A stretch of DNA of 56,604 bases from Pirellulaceae bacterium (GTDB lineage Bacteria; Planctomycetota; Planctomycetia; Pirellulales; Pirellulaceae): assembly GCA_013002105.1 (NCBI GenBank), contig JABDKS010000835.1:1-56604 (forward strand). The letters are read 5' to 3'. Below are positions 46,250 through 54,963 of the stretch, in pieces; position 1 is the stretch's first letter; the number at the start of each line of letters is the position of its first letter. Position numbers and translations under genes: made by a program. The notes beneath the pieces are model-generated. The model saw only the letters and a list, made by a program, of their open reading frames with translations. It was not told the origin of the DNA and searched no databases.

Positions 46250-47602
46250 CTATGCGGTTCCAATTCCGTCGAGCGTGCTCCAAAATCCGCCACGCTGATG
46301 GTCAAATTTTGGCTTGGTTCCACGATGGGATTCATCAAAACCATCCTTTGCATCCCAGACACAGCGACCGCCCACCCACGTACTCACTGGCCAGCCGGTC
46401 AGCGTTTCGCCATCCCAAGGACTCCATTTTGATTTGGTGTGCTGGTCGGCGTCACGAATGGTCCTGGATTGTTTCAAATCAACCAACACCAAATCCGCAT
46501 CATAATTCGCCTCGATCCGGCCCTTGCCAACGATCCCCCAGACACGAGCCGGTGCGTCGGACATCCAAGCGGCAACCTGGGTCAGGTCGCACTGTCCGGC
46601 GACCACCCGATTTAATATCAACGCCAAGCTATTTTCGACCGCCGGCAACCCCGATGGACTTTGCGGATACGATTGCGACTTTTCTTCCAAAGTATGCGGA
46701 GCGTGATCGGTCGCGATGACTTGGACCGTTCCATCAAGCAAGCCCTGCCACAAACCGGCGTTATCAGCTGCGGTTTTGATCGAAGGATTCATCTGGATCC
46801 GCGTGCCCAGCCGATCGTAGTCGTTGACATTGAATAACAAGTGATGCACGCAAACTTCCGCCGTTACATACGGGGATGGCTCGGCCAACAGGGACAACTC
46901 CGCGGCCGTCGAGACGTGCAACACGTGAAATCGGTGCTGGTGTCGACGCGCCAAGTCGGTCGCCCGCCGCGTTGCAATCATCGCAGCGGTTTCGTCGCGA
47001 ATACGCGAGTGGTCGGCGACGTCGCTGGTTCCGGCAAAACGTTCGGCATTGGCTCGAACGGTTGTTTCGTCTTCACAGTGCGCGCAAATGGGCAATGTTG
47101 TTTCGGCAAAGATTCGCTCCAACGCGGCCTGTTCATCAACCAACAAATTCCCGGTACTACTTCCGATAAAAATCTTGATTCCAGGAACATCCGTCGCGTT
47201 AGCAAGTAACGCTGAATTGTCGGGTGTCGCACCGATGTAGAACCCGTAATTGACCAACGACTTTTGACTCGCAAGTTTCTCTTTCGCACGTACACCTTCG
47301 ATCGTGATGGCGGGCGGCTTGGTATTGGGCATTTCCAAAAACGTCGTCACGCCGCCGGCCGCGCAAGCATGTGACGCGGTCGATAAATCTTCTTTGTGCG
47401 TCAAACCGGGTTCGCGAAAATGAACTTGGTCGTCGATCACGCCGGGCATCAAATGCAGACCCGTACAATCAATGACCTGGTCGGCTTGAATCGAATCGCC
47501 CGCGTCCACATCCAGTATTTTGGAATCTTCGATTAGCACCGATCCGGTGCGTACTGAATTGGGCAACACCACATCGGCGTTGCGAAAAAGAATGCGTGGC
47601 AT
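46250..47602 (-). CDS. pyrC: Dihydroorotase (class I)
   Basis: Cyclises carbamoyl aspartate to dihydroorotate in pyrimidine synthesis; cytoplasmic. 450 residues, typical of class I. Substrate and metal motifs: [19 protein letters not shown] at 54-72, [34 protein letters not shown] (metal Asp) and a C-terminal DADLVLVD. In most members the first motif is D-x-H-x-H-x-R; here Gln59 takes the place of the first His while His61 and Arg63 are kept. It is the next gene after the DUF4175-like gene on the same strand, 105 bases away. The sigma factor gene lies downstream, after a 167-base gap. Confidence 0.95.
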   Translation of the reverse strand: MPRILFRNADVVLPNSVRTGSVLIEDSKILDVDAGDSIQADQVIDCTGLHLMPGVIDDQVHFREPGLTHKEDLSTASHACAAGGVTTFLEMPNTKPPAITIEGVRAKEKLASQKSLVNYGFYIGATPDNSALLANATDVPGIKIFIGSSTGNLLVDEQAALERIFAETTLPICAHCEDETTVRANAERFAGTSDVADHSRIRDETAAMIATRRATDLARRHQHRFHVLHVSTAAELSLLAEPSPYVTAEVCVHHLLFNVNDYDRLGTRIQMNPSIKTAADNAGLWQGLLDGTVQVIATDHAPHTLEEKSQSYPQSPSGLPAVENSLALILNRVVAGQCDLTQVAAWMSDAPARVWGIVGKGRIEANYDADLVLVDLKQSRTIRDADQHTKSKWSPWDGETLTGWPVSTWVGGRCVWDAKDGFDESHRGTKPKFDHQRGGFWSTLDGIGTA

Positions 47603-47707
47603 GTCGTTGACCGGACGTGGTGTCCGTTTCCATCAGGCAAACAATTGGCGATCAGCGGCCACGTTGCATGACGACAGGCCGCGTGTCCGCGCAAAATCCT
47701 AGCCCGA

Positions 47708-50700
47708 TTACTTTTGGCGACCAAGCCCGCGACGAAACGCGTCAAACACGTCGCGGTAAGCCGCCGGCGGCGGTTTGCGGTTGCCCGAATCGCGAATCGA
47801 TCGCAAATCATCCGCCGCTTGGGAGGCCCGGTTCGTGCTGCCCGTCGCTGGCGGGCGCAAACCGAGACTTTCCAACGCTTCCTGGATTTCCTTGTTCTGC
47901 TGCCCTGGGTCCTGACCACCTTGGTCCATCTGACGTGTCTTTTGCCATCGATCGGCAAAACGTTTCAGATCCTCCTGGGTCCAATCGAGTTGATCGAGCA
48001 GCTCTCGGTCGGGCTCGTCTCGCGTTTCATCCAAATAGTCCAGCACCATGTCGGTTGCCTTCTTGGTGTACTCTAAATCGGCCGCGGCAGGTGGCGGCGC
48101 CGCATCGGCTCCCTCACCGCTGAGGGCATCGGACGGCGATCCTGAAGCGTTGCCGCCTTGTGAATTCGACTGATTGTTGCGAGGGTCTTGATTGGCCGCG
48201 TTCGGTTGCGAGTTGCCGGTCGGGCTGTTTGGACTCGAGTCGCGATCGGATGGACGTTCCGCGTCCCGCGGCGGGCTTCCCTGTTGATTGCTTTGATCGT
48301 CTTGTGGCGGCCCGCCACTGTTTTGGTTGCCACCCTGCTTGGAACCGTCAGTCCTGGCGTCACCGTTGTCGGACCCGGCTTGCGAAGAATTGTCGTCCCC
48401 GACAGCGTCGCCGGATTTCGATTCTGCGTCGGACGGATCGTTTTCGTCACCATTGCCTTTATCCCCCTGGTTTTTGTCACTCTGGTTTTTGTCAATCTGG
48501 CTATCGTCACCTGACCCTTTATCACCTGTCGACTGGCTTGAATCGTCCATGCCCTTGCTACCAGCGTCGTTGTTGCCAGCGTCGTTGTTGGGGGCATCGT
48601 TATTTCCGCCACTCTTCTCGCCAGCACCCTGCTCTGCACCTGCCTTATCGTCAGTAGCCTGGTCGCCACCTTCCTGATTGGGTGATCCTTTTTCACTTCC
48701 GCCCTGGTCTTCGGTTGGTTCGGTATCACTGGGTCGGGCACCCTGAGAGTTTTTATCTCCGCTGGGGCCGCCATCGGCGCCACGCGGTGATTGACCACTC
48801 GGATTGTCAGAATTCCCCGACGGATTGTTGGCCGTGGAATCGGAGCCCTCGCCACTTTTCTCCTCTGGAGAATCTGGATTTGATTGGGACGGCTCACCCT
48901 TGGATGCCGATCCATCTGGCGGTTGCATAGCGTTGGTGTCGTCGCTGTTACCACTGTTTGCGTTGTCACTGTTTTCAGCAGGCGACTGTCGCGATTTTGC
49001 AGGGTCGCTTGGCGATTGACTGTTTGCCGAGTCGCTTTGATCTGCTTGGCCGTCCTGTCCGGCACTGTTGTTCTTGGCTTCCTGCTGCTTCTTTTTTTCT
49101 ATGTAATCACGGATTTTCTCGAACGCCTCGCCATCGTGTTTGGGTGGTCCGCCGTTTTCCTCGGCACCGCCATCGGTGTTTCCGCTTGGCGAGCCTTCGT
49201 TTCCTGCACCCGTTTTCTGACCGCCCCGATTGTCGCCGGCATCATCGGTATTTTCTTCAGCACGGTTGCCCTGCTGGTCGCCGCTCGGAGGACGTGACGG
49301 ATCGCCACTCGAATTACCGTTGGCCTGATTGGGATCGGTGCCCTGGGTTGCGGCATCATTTGGCTGGCCTGTTGTGGATCCGCTCTCGCTACCACCATTG
49401 CCGTCAGTTGGTGAATCGTTCATCGACTCGGACGGATCACCTGACTGACCTGGATCATTTTGGCTGGGCTGTCCCCCCTTGGATGACTGGCTGTTGTCAC
49501 CGGCGGTCTGGTTGGAGCCTTGAGCCTGGTCGTCGCCGCCACCGCTACCATCGGGCGAACCTTCACTTGGCTCACCTTTGCCGCCACCCTTGCCACCATT
49601 TTTTTGATCCTGTGGCCCGTCGGTGTTCGACTGATTTGGATCGCCTTGGCCCGATGAACTGTCACCGCTTTGCCCATCGCCCTGTTGCCCGTCTCCCTGT
49701 TGCTGTTGGCTCGATTCGCCTTGTCCGCCCCCGCCGCCCTGCTGCGGATCACCTTGTTGATCCGCACTCTGGCTGTTGCCCGCATTGTCTTGTGGCTGAT
49801 CGCTGGCGGGCCGGTTGTCCGGTTGCGACAAACCGTCCTCGGCCTGCTGTGGATCGGGGGCAGGTTGATCATCGACGATTCGTAATTCCACCGGATCGGT
49901 CACACTGCTGTTCGGCTCGACAGTCGAATCATCGGGCACGGATCGATTGTCGGTGGCGATGGCACGAATCTGCACTACATCGCCGATTCGCAGTCCATGT
50001 TCGGACGGTCGGAAACGATACTCGGTCACCCGATTGCCCTTGGCTCCCGCTTCGTCGCTCCACAGGACCGGTTGTTTAATCACGTCAATCCCGCGTCGAA
50101 TCTCCAATTCCACTTGATGCAGCCCAAAGTCGGGGTCCATCGCGTGGACTTCGATCAATTGTTGCAACTCCAATCCCATCGACTTGGGCGACTTGCGCGG
50201 CAACACGATCGAGACTTCCGGCGGCAAGTCGGCGATCACACGGATCGGGTAAACGATTGGATCAGGATTGGATTGATTCGTATCATCCCAAACTTGAATT
50301 CGATAATTTTCAAGTTGCACGGCCGATGAACGTCCGCGGGCACTGCGCAGCGGAAATGTCAGTGTGAGCGTCATCGAATCCGAGTCGATTTTCATCGCCT
50401 TGGTACCGGCGGTCGCTCGCACGGTTTCGCCCAACATTTTTGGATTGAACTGGATACTTGCTTTCGCGATCGGCCGATTCGTCTTCGCCAGGATTGTGAC
50501 TTTGGTGCCTTCGACCCCACTGATCGACGCACTACTGCTGGTATGGGCGACCTCGCCGGTGTAGGCGGGCGGTTCGTAATGAATCGACTGGACGGCAACC
50601 ACCGGCAAGTTCTTGACGCTCAACCAATGGGGACCGTCACGATCATCTCCAGCGACAATCGTGTAGGGGATCGAACCGCTTGCGCTGTGGCTCAAAGTCA

Positions 50701-51544
50701 GAGAGCCTTCAAATCGTTGCGTCGTTTCGTTCAGCGACAACTCGAATTCGTTCTCACGACTGGCTGATTCCCAGCGACACCAAACCGATTCACCTTGCCG
50801 CAATCCTGTCACCGACGCGGAAATATCGACGCTGCGACCAGCGATTGCTTCGACGTCACCTGGCAATACATCGTCGATCGATACTCGCTTGGCGGGATCG
50901 ATCGCCGCGAGCGGGACCACCAACCGACTGGCCGATGCAATCGTGCTCTTGGGTGATAGCACGGTGTAGCCCGCCAGTAGTGCTAACGCCGCAGCGGCGG
51001 CCATCCACCATCGCAAGGTCCCGGTCGCCTCAGTCGGCAACGCGTCGTGTGCTTGTAGTCGCCCCGCAGCCACCGAACCGATCGATCGGATCACTCGGCG
51101 GTGCAAAGCGTCGCTGGCGATAGCGTCCTGCTGCTGCGTTGGGGTACCAGCATCAGGCCGCAGTGTCACGTAACTGGTCAGCTGCTGCTTCATCTCGGGC
51201 AGATCACGCTCCAACGAGCGGGCCGCATATTCGGGGCGAACTGAACTGGTCAGCACTGGGACCACCTGGAACACCACATACCAGACCGCCGAACCCGCAA
51301 CGGCCAGACCCGCCAACAGGCGGACGATGACACCTGGGGAATAAATCCATTGATCCACCACAACCCAAACCATGACCGCGACGATCAGGGAAATCGTCAA
51401 AAAGAGTCCCCGCCGGACGACCTCGGCCCACCACAGTGCACGGCAGGCCTCAGCGATACGCTCAGAAATCAACCGATCCGCTGACGACGTCGCGCCGGGG
51501 TCGCTGGTGAGGGTCGGGGACGAGGCTCGGGTGGCTGTGGACAT
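47708..51544 (-). CDS. DUF4175-like membrane protein with very long disordered region
   Basis: 1278 residues. Residues 1-70 hold a helix and two membrane spans (LFLTISLIVAVMVWVVVDQW; LLAGLAVAGSAVWYVVFQVVPVL), with another at about 178-196 (WWMAAAAALALLAGYTVL). Residues about 200-555 are extracytoplasmic beta domains (VSIDDVLPGDVEAIAGRSVDISASV; IHYEPPAYTGEVAH; RIVDDQPAPDP), matching the DUF4175 layout. Residues about 558-1150 are almost entirely Gly, Asn, Gln, Ser, Asp, Pro and Glu, so presumably unfolded. A short helical domain ends the protein (LEYTKKATDMVLDYLDETRDEP and DLRSIRDSGNR). Relatives are usually near MoxR/DUF58/VWA genes; none are here. Role unknown. Confidence 0.82.
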   Translation of the reverse strand: MSTATRASSPTLTSDPGATSSADRLISERIAEACRALWWAEVVRRGLFLTISLIVAVMVWVVVDQWIYSPGVIVRLLAGLAVAGSAVWYVVFQVVPVLTSSVRPEYAARSLERDLPEMKQQLTSYVTLRPDAGTPTQQQDAIASDALHRRVIRSIGSVAAGRLQAHDALPTEATGTLRWWMAAAAALALLAGYTVLSPKSTIASASRLVVPLAAIDPAKRVSIDDVLPGDVEAIAGRSVDISASVTGLRQGESVWCRWESASRENEFELSLNETTQRFEGSLTLSHSASGSIPYTIVAGDDRDGPHWLSVKNLPVVAVQSIHYEPPAYTGEVAHTSSSASISGVEGTKVTILAKTNRPIAKASIQFNPKMLGETVRATAGTKAMKIDSDSMTLTLTFPLRSARGRSSAVQLENYRIQVWDDTNQSNPDPIVYPIRVIADLPPEVSIVLPRKSPKSMGLELQQLIEVHAMDPDFGLHQVELEIRRGIDVIKQPVLWSDEAGAKGNRVTEYRFRPSEHGLRIGDVVQIRAIATDNRSVPDDSTVEPNSSVTDPVELRIVDDQPAPDPQQAEDGLSQPDNRPASDQPQDNAGNSQSADQQGDPQQGGGGGQGESSQQQQGDGQQGDGQSGDSSSGQGDPNQSNTDGPQDQKNGGKGGGKGEPSEGSPDGSGGGDDQAQGSNQTAGDNSQSSKGGQPSQNDPGQSGDPSESMNDSPTDGNGGSESGSTTGQPNDAATQGTDPNQANGNSSGDPSRPPSGDQQGNRAEENTDDAGDNRGGQKTGAGNEGSPSGNTDGGAEENGGPPKHDGEAFEKIRDYIEKKKQQEAKNNSAGQDGQADQSDSANSQSPSDPAKSRQSPAENSDNANSGNSDDTNAMQPPDGSASKGEPSQSNPDSPEEKSGEGSDSTANNPSGNSDNPSGQSPRGADGGPSGDKNSQGARPSDTEPTEDQGGSEKGSPNQEGGDQATDDKAGAEQGAGEKSGGNNDAPNNDAGNNDAGSKGMDDSSQSTGDKGSGDDSQIDKNQSDKNQGDKGNGDENDPSDAESKSGDAVGDDNSSQAGSDNGDARTDGSKQGGNQNSGGPPQDDQSNQQGSPPRDAERPSDRDSSPNSPTGNSQPNAANQDPRNNQSNSQGGNASGSPSDALSGEGADAAPPPAAADLEYTKKATDMVLDYLDETRDEPDRELLDQLDWTQEDLKRFADRWQKTRQMDQGGQDPGQQNKEIQEALESLGLRPPATGSTNRASQAADDLRSIRDSGNRKPPPAAYRDVFDAFRRGLGRQK

Positions 51545-51967
51545 GTGACCGACGAGCTTGCAGAAGGCGAAAAGAGTTTACTTACACTATAGCCTGCCGA
51601 CGGCAAAAAACTCCTCCTGGCTGACTGTTTTAACCGTTCTGACGGTGATCGAGTCACTATTCGACAGTCTCGTTTTAAGATCCCGGTCGAAATCGTCGGC
51701 CGAATCATCCTAAGTCTCACGACTGTATCTTGCATGCTTCGTTCGCTCAAAAAACTCGCTGCCAGTCGTCGGTGGTCCAACCCGCGATGAGCCCGAACCA
51801 CGCCACCGATCAGGACTGGCTAGATTGCCGTCTCCCCACATGCCGCGAAGTCGCCCGGCTCGAATTCCAGAGCCTCGGGAAAGGATCGTATGTTGAAGAA
51901 AGAAACTCGTGATACAATATTACCGATCTCCCCCGTCTACTTCTTTACAATCTGCTTGCGATAACTG
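51545..51967. other. Divergent spacer before the HTH regulator gene
   Basis: A 423-base non-coding region between the DUF4175-like gene and the HTH gene. It contains a small hairpin TGCCGACGGCA at 51595-51605 with an A-run beside it, an A/T-rich segment at 51605-51680, and a possible -10 for the right-hand gene at 51913-51918. The 60-codon frame at 51730-51912 does not look real. Confidence 0.4.
51893..51918 (+). promoter_or_regulatory. Possible promoter of the HTH regulator gene
   Basis: TACAAT at 51913-51918 is close to a sigma-70 -10 box and lies 49 bases before the ATG at 51968. TTGAAG at 51893-51898 would be the -35 box, but the 14-base spacing is shorter than usual, so the -35 assignment is doubtful. 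Confidence 0.25.
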
Positions 51968-53113
51968 ATGAGATACGCTTTCCGTTTGGCGGAATTACTG
52001 GGCCATACCCCAGACCGTCGTAAACGACCCGGGACGATCAAATCGATCGTCGAACACACCGGACTCGATCGCCACCAAGTTGCTTCGCTTTTGAAAAACG
52101 AAGCGAAATACATTCCCTTGGACGCGCTTTCGCGTTTATGTGATTACCTGATCGATCAAGGCTACGCGACGGCCGATCAATTGCCCGGCGCATTGTTCGC
52201 CGTCAATGCCGAAAACTTCTGGGAGTTGCTGGCGCGACGCGGTGACATCGAAATCGTCGTCGGGGTTCGACAAACCGACGGCGAGCCGTCTCCGGAAAAC
52301 GCCACCGTCGTTGCTAGCGACTCTGTGCTCGTTGGCGAATTACTCAATGGCGTTTCGACACTTGGCGGTGCTGCCAAACATCATGCGGGTGCCGAAGGTG
52401 ATGAAGGCAAAGCACGCGATGTGCCGATGCCCGATCGGTTGCAGCAAACACTCGTCTGGAGTCCCGGCAAAGTCACGCTCGATGACGCACGCGCTCGTGC
52501 CGTCGAAGTCTTTGATGGTTTCACCAACGCACAAGGTGACCGCGGAATGGTTTGCATTGGCAGCGTGAAAAGTAATCCCGTTGTCGAACTTGTCTTCTCA
52601 GATGCATTTGGCTGTTCGCCGTTTGTCACCGAAGACGACGTGGACGATGTGTCCGCCCGATCGTGTCCCTTTTTCTTGCGGTATCGCAGCACCGATCCCA
52701 AACCCGATGGTGCATCCGCGGGAACACGACTGAGTAAAAACGAGGACGCACCCGAACCTGGCTTCTACTACGAAAAAGATGACGGCACATGGGCCTACGC
52801 CGGCGGCAAAAACCAGGACACCGCTTTGGTGTTTTACATCTTCCGTGAAGCGCTCGGACGTCTCGATATGGTATTGAGCGGATTTTCCGGTCGGGCGACG
52901 CGACTGTTGGCCAAGACGCTGGCGATTCGTGGCGAAGAATTTTGGCCTCCCGTCTATGACGAAGGGGGAATTCAAATCGGTGCTTATCTGGTGAAATACG
53001 ACAACGCCGATACCAAACCAAGCCCCGACGACCTGCTGTACAACCCCGGCGGTGCAGCGGAAATCATGCCATTGCCAACCGCAGCCATCGCGCGGCGAAT
53101 CGATAGGCGATAA
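51968..53113 (+). CDS. HTH-domain transcriptional regulator, planctomycete type
   Basis: 381 residues. The N-terminus is a Cro/C1-type helix-turn-helix (RPGTIKSIVEHTGLDRHQVASLLKNEAKYIPLDALSRLCDYLID, residues about 21-64). The remaining 300 residues form a beta-rich domain (NAENFWELLARRGDIEIVVGVRQ; ASDSVLVGELLNGVS; FFLRYRSTDPKPDGAS) that I recognise only as a planctomycete-typical partner of this HTH. It may be a ligand-binding or sensor domain. There is no membrane span. A short-chain dehydrogenase gene begins two bases after its stop codon. Confidence 0.8.
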   Translation: MRYAFRLAELLGHTPDRRKRPGTIKSIVEHTGLDRHQVASLLKNEAKYIPLDALSRLCDYLIDQGYATADQLPGALFAVNAENFWELLARRGDIEIVVGVRQTDGEPSPENATVVASDSVLVGELLNGVSTLGGAAKHHAGAEGDEGKARDVPMPDRLQQTLVWSPGKVTLDDARARAVEVFDGFTNAQGDRGMVCIGSVKSNPVVELVFSDAFGCSPFVTEDDVDDVSARSCPFFLRYRSTDPKPDGASAGTRLSKNEDAPEPGFYYEKDDGTWAYAGGKNQDTALVFYIFREALGRLDMVLSGFSGRATRLLAKTLAIRGEEFWPPVYDEGGIQIGAYLVKYDNADTKPSPDDLLYNPGGAAEIMPLPTAAIARRIDRR

Positions 53114-53114
53114 C

Positions 53115-53876
53115 TTGGCCTCGGGAGATGTCGTCTACGGCGATTTGGTTGACAAAACCGTCGTCATCACCGGTGGCGCCAATGGCATCGGTCAAGCGAT
53201 GGTTCGTCGTTTCGTCGATCAAGGTGCGAGGGTCCATTTCTGTGACCTCGATGCAGCCGTTGGCAAAGACCTCCAAGGCGAACTGGGCGACCATGCCCAT
53301 TTTCGCCGGGTCGACCTGACACGCGAAAAACAATTGCGCAGTTGGATTGATCGGGTTGCCCAGCAAGAAGCGTCGATCGACGTTCTGATCAACAACGCCG
53401 CTCGCGACCCTCGCATTGCATTGACCGAGATGACCACCAAACAGTGGGACGCAGTCTTCGCGCTGAACATTCGGGCGTTCATTATCGCGGTGCAACAGAG
53501 CGTGCCCCATATGCCGCCCACCGGCGGCGCGATCATCAACTTTTCTTCCATCACGCACCATCTCTCACCGGCCGAGATGAGCGCGTATGTATCGACCAAG
53601 TCGGGAATCATCGGACTAACCCGATCGCTGGCGCGTGAATTAGGTCCTCAAAACATCCGCGTCAATACACTCTCGCCTGGCTGGATTATGACGGAGCGAC
53701 AACTGGAACAATTCGTCACACCCCAGGTCAAACGAATGCTAAAAAAACAGCAGTGCATTGCAGACCTGATCCAACCAGACGAAATCGCAAACGTCGCCCT
53801 CTTCCTGGCCAGTTCCGCCAGCGCCGCGATCACCGGACAAGAACTTTTGGCCGACCGTGGTTGGGCACACTCCTGA
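53115..53876 (+). CDS. SDR family oxidoreductase
   Basis: 253 residues from a TTG at 53115, one base after the stop of the HTH gene, with AGGCGA at a suitable distance. In-frame codons upstream overlap the HTH gene and are not family-like. NAD(P)-binding TGGANGIG is at 19-26, NNAA at about 93-96, and the catalytic residues are Ser144/145, Tyr158 and Lys162 (SSITHHLSPAEMSAYVSTK). LSPGWIMTERQL and ALFLASSASAAITGQELLADRGW complete the classical pattern. Substrate unknown; it acts as an NAD(P)-dependent dehydrogenase/reductase. The tight spacing suggests co-transcription with the regulator. Confidence 0.93.
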   Translation: MASGDVVYGDLVDKTVVITGGANGIGQAMVRRFVDQGARVHFCDLDAAVGKDLQGELGDHAHFRRVDLTREKQLRSWIDRVAQQEASIDVLINNAARDPRIALTEMTTKQWDAVFALNIRAFIIAVQQSVPHMPPTGGAIINFSSITHHLSPAEMSAYVSTKSGIIGLTRSLARELGPQNIRVNTLSPGWIMTERQLEQFVTPQVKRMLKKQQCIADLIQPDEIANVALFLASSASAAITGQELLADRGWAHS

Positions 53877-54064
53877 TCGATATCGAAGCCAGCCCCGCGA
53901 ATTGACGGCCATTCGATCTCCCCATCGATCCCGACGTAGTCGCATGTCTGGCCGCCAGAGATTCGTCGCCGGTACGTCCTGAGCCACCCAATGCATCCTG
54001 CCGCCGATTCGATACAATCTCCAGCTAACTTCGCTAAGCACCCTGATCTACCCAGCTATCATTC

Positions 54065-54904
54065 ATGGCCAAATCAAAGAACAAGTCCGGCAAGCCGACT
54101 CGCGCCGACCGTGCCGACAAATTTGCGCTCTACCAAAAATCGGTCCAAACGCCTTGCCATGAAATCGAGTTTTTTGAACAAGCCTATCGTGACGCGCGTC
54201 GGCGTACGCCGTTGACGCTCCGCGAAGACTTCTGCGGCACCTTTGCGGTCTGCTGCTCCTGGGTCAAATCACACAAGAAGCGCACGGCCCTGGGAATCGA
54301 CTTTTGCGGCGAAACGCTTCAATGGGGTCGCGAAAACAATCTCGCCAAACTGAACGCCGAGCAGCAAAAACGTGTGCGATTGCTCGAACAGGATGTTCGC
54401 AAAAAAAATCGGCCGCCCGCTGATATCTTGGCGGCACAAAACTTCTCGTTTTGGATTTTCAAAACTCGCAAAGAAGTTGTCGATTACTTCAAGATCGCGC
54501 GCGGCAACCTGAATGACAAAGGCATCATGATCATGGACATGATGGGTGGTGGTGAATGCTTCGAAGAAGGTCTGGTGGACAAGCGTACGATCAAAAAGGG
54601 CAAGAAAGGTTTTAAATATCAATGGCGGCAAATTTCATTCAATCCGATCAATTCAGACGCCAGTTTCTCGATCAGTTTTAAATTTCCCGACGGTAGCAAG
54701 CTAAAGAATGCGTTCGAATATCACTGGCGGTTTTGGACGATTCCCGAAGTCCGCGAAATGCTGGTCGAAGCCGGTTTCAAGAAATCTTACGTCTACTGGG
54801 AGATCTCCGAAGAGGAAGATCCTGACCGTGAGGGCGAATGGGAGCGTCGCGAAACGGCGTCAAGCGATCCCAGTTGGATCTGTTACATCGTCGCGCTCAA
54901 GTAA
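54065..54904 (+). CDS. Class I SAM-dependent methyltransferase
   Basis: 279 residues. After a basic start, KFALYQKSVQTPCHEIEFFEQAYRDARRRTPLTLREDFCGTFAVCCSWVKSH gives the family's substrate and SAM motif (DFCGTF, about residues 55-60). GIDFCGETLQWGRENNLAKL (acidic loop) and VRLLEQDVRKKNRPPADILAAQNFSFWIFKTRKEVVDYFK follow. The DFCGT motif marks a defined subfamily of class I methyltransferases with unknown substrate. It is preceded by a 188-base spacer and followed by a 22-bp duplication and a convergent hydrolase gene. No Shine-Dalgarno sequence. Confidence 0.88.
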   Translation: MAKSKNKSGKPTRADRADKFALYQKSVQTPCHEIEFFEQAYRDARRRTPLTLREDFCGTFAVCCSWVKSHKKRTALGIDFCGETLQWGRENNLAKLNAEQQKRVRLLEQDVRKKNRPPADILAAQNFSFWIFKTRKEVVDYFKIARGNLNDKGIMIMDMMGGGECFEEGLVDKRTIKKGKKGFKYQWRQISFNPINSDASFSISFKFPDGSKLKNAFEYHWRFWTIPEVREMLVEAGFKKSYVYWEISEEEDPDREGEWERRETASSDPSWICYIVALK

Positions 54905-54919
54905 CGACCGCGACGATGG

Positions 54920-54963
54920 TACTGGCGAATCACGGTGTTGATACTGGCGAATCACGGTGTTGG
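54920..54963. repeat. 22-bp tandem duplication at a 3' gene end
   Basis: Two adjacent 22-base copies, 54920-54941 and 54942-54963, share TACTGGCGAATCACGGTGTT and differ only at the last base. The second copy contains the stop codon of the minus-strand hydrolase gene (54952-54954), so the first copy is a duplicate of that gene's end lying in the spacer. Confidence 0.9.

Noticed and set aside
48958..50079. Long plus-strand open frame (373 codons) inside the DUF4175-like gene
   Set aside because: It is antisense to a low-complexity coding region, and its His/Arg/Cys-rich translation is an artefact of that composition.
51730..51912. 60-codon open frame upstream of the HTH gene
   Set aside because: No ribosome binding site, poor composition, and it covers the likely promoter region.
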